From Rhynchopus sp. YZ270_cl-10 (Eukaryota > Euglenozoa > Diplonemea > Diplonemida > Diplonemidae), in assembly GCA_964035575.1 (NCBI GenBank), contig OZ037865.1, positions 310,001 to 374,000 on the forward strand: DNA of 64,000 nt. The letters run 5' to 3'. Numbering within the stretch: the first letter of the stretch is position 1; every line of letters begins with the position of its first letter. The notes below the pieces were generated by a model. That model did not search any database and had not been told where the DNA came from. It worked only from the letters and a program-made list of their open reading frames with translations. The translations under genes were made by a program, and so were the position numbers. This document shows positions 60,701-64,000 of the stretch, in pieces.

Positions 60701-61867
60701 GAACCGTATCCCCACATTCGGTGCGTTGCCACTCAGACAATCCTCCTCCCGCTCTGCAATGCTTGCAAGGGCGACCACAGACGGGTTCGTGTCTCTGTTC
60801 TCCACAAAGGCGACCACTCCTTTGATAGGAAGCAAGCTGCGCGAGTTCGCGACAATCTCCCTTTTGCGCTTAGGAGGTGCGTTTGCAAGCTTGTGTGTGT
60901 GGTGGTAGGCAAAGTGCACAATGAAGAAGGCGTCGCGGGAGCGGGAGTAATGACCTTTCTTGCCTCCCTCCTCGTTTCTGCCCACGGGTATGTGAGCCTG
61001 TAAGTCGACTTTCCCAAACCACCGCTTGCGCAACCTGTTGCTGGTGCTGGTGTTGCTCTGCTGGCTCATGGCATGCAGGTGATCACGCATGTCCTCGCGC
61101 AAGGGGGCAAGAAGATCCTCCCGCAACAGTGCAAAGTGGTACGCAAGGTACTCCTCACACGAGATCTCACCCTTCGTATGTGGAAGGGGAAGCGCGTCGG
61201 CAGCGGCAGAAATGAGCTCCGCAATACTCGGCATCACCTCCTGCGTGCGGAAGGTGCTTCGCTGCAGCAGGGTGGCTTCGGACTCCATCCACTTCACCAA
61301 GCTGTGTCTCGCGCGCATTGGCTCGCCAAGATGACTTTGAATGTCTTCATTTGCGAACAGCATCGAAAGCACCTGACGCACGTGGTCGATGTGCATTGGC
61401 TCTTTCTTGAGCATCTTGAGGAAGTCGCAGAACGAAGTGAAGTCCCCACAAGCAAGCAAGATGCGACACACAGACACGATCAGCTGAGAACCTTTGCCAC
61501 TAGGGCTTGTGAGCATGATGACTACGTGCAGACACCCTTTCTCGTGCATCTTGGACAGCAGCGACTTTGCTTCACGGAGGTCGCCGCACACTCCGCTCTG
61601 GACTCTGTCGCTGAGGAAGTTGCTTTTGCCGCCTTTGCCTTTGCCGCCTTTCCCAGAGTTCCCGTTGTTGTTTCCGTTGCCTTTTCCGGAAACTCTGCTA
61701 GAACCGTTCCCCTTGCCATTGCTGTAGGAGCCGTTGTAGCCGTTGCCGTTGGAGCTGCTGTTACCTCCCCTACCTCCACCCCCACCCTTCCCGGCTACCT
61801 TCACCTCTACCTTGCCCGGAATGCTCCGCAGGTTCGGGTCAGCACCAGCACCTCGCCCCCCGGCCAT
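54788..61867 (-). CDS. NFX1-like SF1 helicase fused to three CbxX/CfxQ-type AAA+ modules
   Basis: The protein has 2359 residues from MAGGRGAGADPNL; the frame is open upstream but AG acceptor-like CACACAACAG lies 29 bases before this ATG. A Gly/Asn/Lys-rich leader and a helical region precede an UPF1-type helicase core. It has Walker A QGPPGTGKTHVA near residue 490, TSVFIEEAGELLEC near 750, GDHKQLRP, VQHRMRPEMS, STIDNFQGEEANIVIVSLVR near 990 and ERVNVMLSRARLGLYMVGS. Paired cysteines (GGCSLPC, HLTCQHPCPKMCHS, FTCPVC) are an NFX1-like zinc segment. A roughly 150-residue coiled coil follows. Three CbxX-like AAA+ modules complete the chain: GNPGTGKATVA near 1580, GNPGTGKTTVAKLY near 1852 and GAPGTGKTTVAKRL near 2122. 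Only the first has an intact Walker B (VMFIDEAYQL); the others read VIDKAHGL and VIGEAHRL. Fusions of this kind occur in fungi and several protists. A role in RNA surveillance or silencing is inferred from the helicase family. Confidence 0.92.
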   Translation of the reverse strand: MAGGRGAGADPNLRSIPGKVEVKVAGKGGGGGRGGNSSSNGNGYNGSYSNGKGNGSSRVSGKGNGNNNGNSGKGGKGKGGKSNFLSDRVQSGVCGDLREAKSLLSKMHEKGCLHVVIMLTSPSGKGSQLIVSVCRILLACGDFTSFCDFLKMLKKEPMHIDHVRQVLSMLFANEDIQSHLGEPMRARHSLVKWMESEATLLQRSTFRTQEVMPSIAELISAAADALPLPHTKGEISCEEYLAYHFALLREDLLAPLREDMRDHLHAMSQQSNTSTSNRLRKRWFGKVDLQAHIPVGRNEEGGKKGHYSRSRDAFFIVHFAYHHTHKLANAPPKRKREIVANSRSLLPIKGVVAFVENRDTNPSVVALASIAEREEDCLSGNAPNVGIRFWDHDMAVVVLRKAKAHPPLTMVQLGGSLLAYPPVLKRLQRIPHVPFGDIILKGQSDYIARAITDEVPAVTMALRQLPDLGLDGPQQRAVSELLRNKVSLIQGPPGTGKTHVATHAVNLLYRNDPDERILLVAYTNHTIDQFMESLYSRRGIPLGNMVRFGGGCKSELLQDRLINPLARESSPRDRGSVAEIMGSLEEVEQWIRTTKRMMYANPSWDVIRDALERKKLHEVVAELETKVSQGGMAIVGKKGKKKRQDDKYQVWLSGQNKEGGPKIKPTDAYPWNLSKSERYQCRDEWCNVDGTRGELSQLMAEHAALKEKLRSLDRPGQQSVVNSCRIFGCTTTFLAENSALLESVTSVFIEEAGELLECSALTSLLTSNIRRVAMIGDHKQLRPKIESYNLTVESGGPYKFNTSMFERLIQEGYPHVTLEVQHRMRPEMSVLVRPTYDTYDDGPNVAAKPKPKGTCGNVVFVNHDSPENGGGSANSEDSMSKVNAYEVRMLVCMLRYFVQQGHSPGDIVLLTPYLGQLTDIRTALKKEKTWQAELSELDVAQLAKENKSDDDDEDEADDMPAESAEGAKVRLSTIDNFQGEEANIVIVSLVRCNPHGSIGFLKQPERVNVMLSRARLGLYMVGSLATLTRPAKSVWIHLRDLMKKAGQIHEGFPVTCGRHKTTQLLKKEEDFTTLARDGGCSLPCSSHLTCQHPCPKMCHSTPHTSIRCSVPVRGACSKDHFLVLPCHKHTSGEFTCPVCTKIERIRQEKDRRIESIQNEMDKKATQHDIAMTALEADVVLQEARLRALKEEQLCAAKQMALTQKAVLLKQEAEDEEEQKDVEEDIERLEQERKTHALCLAKEAAQKAKLQALREKKVRREAEGEEALRCARQQVQSFETKAQNDVETNERRNTDEKAKVGVSVAMREKLSGCCARGDMAGVVKAATDDAALFDNVFGWDGMHKMMHTAACTPLVGTAMRAAKELLGKTTGVLDALAMIPQDEDVRHVFLREYCQRVLTGSCKGLLASGASAAPATSYVSMVLALRANMESVIPDNVNLAHRFLCGCVLVSVVLLGRAGADASLQNAVFTLVAKDTRVHRETFQESVREVPVRSQEQLLRELQSNSSKHPVEYNATAARAQVEEHGWKRSASTNTGFKELVAMTGLRTVKTAVFNVLEGIRSCKEIGKEYKKKSYSMIFTGNPGTGKATVARLYCKAMQQEGLFEDASNFVETSGAKLISSGASAFGLVLQKLEQGGVMFIDEAYQLCEGNDPRGREILNLLLTEMEHHKGKMTIILAGCMKRVDELLSFNEGLPSQFPNACVFEDYTDEELLKIFEEKRLKDVSERDGKPVFRLEDSRYLEVAVRRVGCRRGPRFENARAMANLYDAATDRNAARTRTTGPDRTLTKQDLLGETSFTVREGAPYKALAGMTGLASVKKSVESLLDVIKGNLKLEEDLKPLRDVALNRVFIGNPGTGKTTVAKLYGQILKESGVLSKGDIIECTVSDCLGSVLGESAKKTGALLESAVGCVLVIDKAHGLDPNTGSSKCPYREEVVNTIVEKVSGGTREDRAVVLLGYTKEMEMMIHSSPGLQRRFQDTNAWDFEDFSDDELFRVLTSKIAEKQLRMGFDAMMRVVKEVLTKKRMLPNFGNAGEVHNCIAAAAQRLAEHTKADPSAAGDLLLFEHFTTSTNTEETDVAKLFRGLSSISTIVKQFEMIHKVYLQCKKQGKDPLAAIPMNFRFVGAPGTGKTTVAKRLAQLYKSLGVLRTSDVTIKSVSDFVTGCVGQDAIQTSKIFNESLGGVLVIGEAHRLSGEPEVLDEIVQLVTQDQGKMVLILTGHKQDVDTMLQQHNRLKSRVCEEVVFEDLSLEDSCDMLLQQLKEDNVPLEDDARSVVQAEMKLCLAHSSWRNRHDVLTLSKKCCEAAAEQSDGYLPNWALEEVFTAFRETAAQAALLPYRAEVATAPPALPEEEEDSASGKNL

Positions 61868-62896
61868 AGTTGGTTCTTTGGTTATCGTTTGATTACTGTT
61901 GTGTGGTGTTTGTGAACGGAGGACGGGAAGGCAAATAAAATGGAGGAAAGGGGGGGAGGGGAGTCTCCAACACAACTTTGTTACACTTACTGTAAGAGTC
62001 CGTACCAATATTGCCCCCCCCCCCGCCCCTCTGCAAAAGAGAATGTTGGTGCGCATCCTCTTGTGAGGTCCGAAGTGTGGTTCCCTCACCCAAGTGGTAA
62101 CATCGCGCTGTGTTGCGCATTAGACAGAGCTGCTGTCAGTCGAGCGTGTGAACTACAAGACCCACCCCACACCCCACACCCACCCCCAAAAAGAACCCAA
62201 CTCACTAATAATGTGACATGAAAAAAATACAAAAAAAAGCTCTCTCGTGACAGGTGGACCTTAAATAGTAACAACCCGCTCGTCTTTTGGTAAGTTGGTG
62301 CAAAAAAAAAACCACGTTATGGGCAAAAAGACGGCGAGGGGCTAAAAAAAATAAGGAAAAAAAACGCAATGTGCGTATTCATCAAAAAAGAGAGAAATAA
62401 AGAAGGTACAAAGAGAAAAGGTGTGGTACGAAAATCATGTTTCAGGTTGGGTGGGCTTAAAAAGGCAACCATGTTTTAAAAAGTTGCAGTTTTTCTGCAC
62501 GAATCGTGGTATAAGGGGATAGGGGAACGGGGGCTTTGTCTTTGTAAAAAAATACAAAAAATACGTTGTTGCGCATTGCAAATTAAAAAGGAGAAAAAAA
62601 AAAACTGCGTTGTTTTATTTTTCTGTACGGAAAGACAAGAGAAACAAAAAAAAATACATAAAAAAACTTGAAAGATGAATGGTACCTCACATGCACAACT
62701 CTCGCGCATATGCTGGACATGCAGAGGGGAAGCCGAAGGCTGGAGAACTGCAAAAAAACCCCCTCCCTGCTTTTTTTTTGACAAGAAAAACTCTGAAACC
62801 CTTTTAAAACATTTGTTTTGATCAAACGTGTTATTATACCCATCACCAATAGATCCCCCCCACACCATTATTGCTTCCCTCTCGTAGCACCCCTCT
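61868..62896. other. Intergenic region, leader and AT-rich sequence
   Basis: Next to the helicase start lies a pyrimidine-rich leader on the coding strand. A C-run (62013-62025) and short family G-like (62239-62264) and family B-like (62674-62700) pieces are present. No gene was found. Confidence 0.6.
62674..62700 (+). repeat. Family B repeat, diverged
   Basis: CTTGAAAGATG leader followed by CCTCACATGCACAACT; the stem is weak. Confidence 0.4.
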
Positions 62897-64000
62897 CTAT
62901 CTGCGTGCCACACGCGACTTCTCCGCCACTTTGTAAAGCTCAATAAGGTTCTCTCCGTTCAAGACAATTTCATCATCGGTTTCGAGCTAAAAGGAAGGGA
63001 GAGGTGGGTGTGTGGGAGATGGCTACCCAGGTTTTTGAAAAACGAAACTCATTAAATGAGATGACATTATTGTAAACAATCGCCCCTTTTTGAGAACTCC
63101 TTTTAGTATCATCTCTAGTTTTTTGTCTTTTCAAATCTTTTCAAAAAAAAGTCAACAAATGCATACCACTCGAAGGTCAGACACCTTGAGAAGATCGAAG
63201 GAAATAACCATGATCTTCACTCCTTGGTACAAATTGCGCAGCTCGTGAGGCTGCAGCTTCGGGAGGATGAGCTTCATGGGCCAGAGGTCGTCCTTGCCTA
63301 GCTTGGATCGCCCGCTGACACGCACCACGACAGCTTTGATCTCCATATGCGCTTCGAGGAACACCTTAAAGGGTGCACTCGTCTTGGCACGCTCTGTGGT
63401 CTTAGTGATCAGGTCTCGGTCTGTGGGAGGGGGGGGTTAATTCGTAGATCTTAGTGAAATCATGAATCTTAGTATTTAACCCCTCCGTTATTTCTATTGT
63501 ATCTGAAGTATATTGGGGGGGTGCGTGTGCCATGAGGAGTTTATTCGAATAAAGTAGAAATTTTAATCTGTTATCTATCAGGCACTGTGCCACCAAAAAG
63601 CAATGAGGAGGGGGCGGGGGGGGACGACTAAATACCTTGCTCAAAGTTGATGGACAGCTCTTTGAGTTTCGCCATGATGTCGTGGAACTGCTCTTCAATG
63701 GTCTTGTCGATTTCTGAAAAAAAATGAGGACATTTGACTTGACAAAATAGCACAGCAAACAAACAATTAAAAAAGAAACAGTTTAGAAGATGACCCTAAG
63801 CCTCTCATGCTATTCATCAATCTTTTTTGTTGTATTTTCAGCCTCTCATGATTAGTCACCTCGATCACAAAAAACACATTTGACCATACCCTTCATCCTC
63901 TTCAGCTCTGCGTTGAGGCCGGTGTTCTTTGTTTTGAGTCCGTTGAGAAGCTTTTGGAGGTCCTCCTTCCTCTTCTCAAGGTGGTCGACACGGTCCGACA
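62897..64000 (-). CDS. C-terminal part of a multi-exon coiled-coil protein (cut by window edge)
   Basis: Four exons are joined by good signals: 63890-64000 (partial), 63636-63713, 63167-63420 and 62897-62986. Introns are 176, 215 and 180 nt with GTATGG, GTATTT and GTATGC donors and TTTCAG, CCACAG and TTTTAG acceptors. The reading frame runs through all joints. The visible 5' part is coiled coil (DRVDHLEKRKEDLQKLLNGL, EIDKTIEEQFHDIMAKLKEL). A compact globular C-terminus follows (PFKVFLEAHMEIKAVVVRVS, LWPMKLILPKLQPHELRNLY, VISFDLLKVSDLRV) and ends LIELYKVAEKSRVARR. I do not recognise the family. The first intron holds a family A hairpin repeat in two parts. Confidence 0.8.
63789..63861 (+). repeat. 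Family A hairpin repeat inside an intron, split in two
   Basis: GATGACCCTAAGCCTCTCATGC is followed, after about 30 bases with T runs, by a second GCCTCTCATG and ATTAGTCACCTCG. It looks like a tandem or interrupted copy in the intron at 63714-63889, antisense to the host gene. Confidence 0.7.

Overview
The window reads as nuclear DNA of a unicellular eukaryote. Coding regions are GC-rich and long, and the spaces between them are AT-rich with many A/T runs. Three genes carry spliceosomal introns that I can place (GT..AG, mostly GTATGN donors, 53 to 445 nt). The proteins are eukaryotic in type: a plant-type phospholipase D, MYND finger, signal peptidase complex subunit 1, ankyrin proteins, a cache/HAMP/cyclase receptor, and an NFX1-like helicase fused to CbxX-type AAA+ modules. 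I cannot name the species. One-way gene order plus pyrimidine tracts with AG before start codons would suit a lineage with directional gene clusters and spliced-leader trans-splicing (for example Euglenozoa), but no spliced-leader sequence is visible, so this is inference.

All 15 genes I accept lie on the minus strand, so transcription would run from right to left. From the left they are: phospholipase D with two Tudor/Agenet-like domains (1424-4288); MYND finger protein (5380-6321); ankyrin protein 1 (7625-9181); a 1979-residue secreted mucin-like repeat protein (10940-16879); SAM-like protein (18773-19651); SPCS1 (20811-21191); acidic/lysine-rich protein (23409-25370); ankyrin protein 2 (26301-27956); coiled-coil protein (28400-29476); secreted DUF5703-like glycosidase (31849-34059); a three-exon coiled-coil protein (34508-36716); histidine phosphatase (37056-37766); a 12-kb gene-free, repeat-rich block (37767-50053); a three-exon receptor cyclase homologue (50054-53071); the helicase/AAA+ giant (54788-61867); and the last four exons of a gene cut by the right edge (62897-64000). 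The genes do not form one pathway. Weak coding-like traces on the plus strand (19878-20424, 30045-30308, 53633-54002) look broken or unresolved.

The most unusual content is between the genes. Short hairpin repeats recur throughout and most densely in 38-50 kb. Two families share the core GCCTCTCRTGC but have different stems, with paired changes that keep the stem (CTAAGC/GCTTAG, GTGC/GCAC, CACG/CGTG, GTGT/ACAC, ATGC/GCAT). This points to selection on, or copying of, a folded RNA. Every copy I found of these families reads in the plus direction, opposite to the genes. There are also two well-formed non-autonomous DNA transposons: an hAT-like one with an exact 8-bp target duplication and a TA-flanked Tc1/mariner-like one. 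Other items are an inverted-repeat element around about 27 copies of a heptamer, an (AAAAAG)n array, and several long palindromes.
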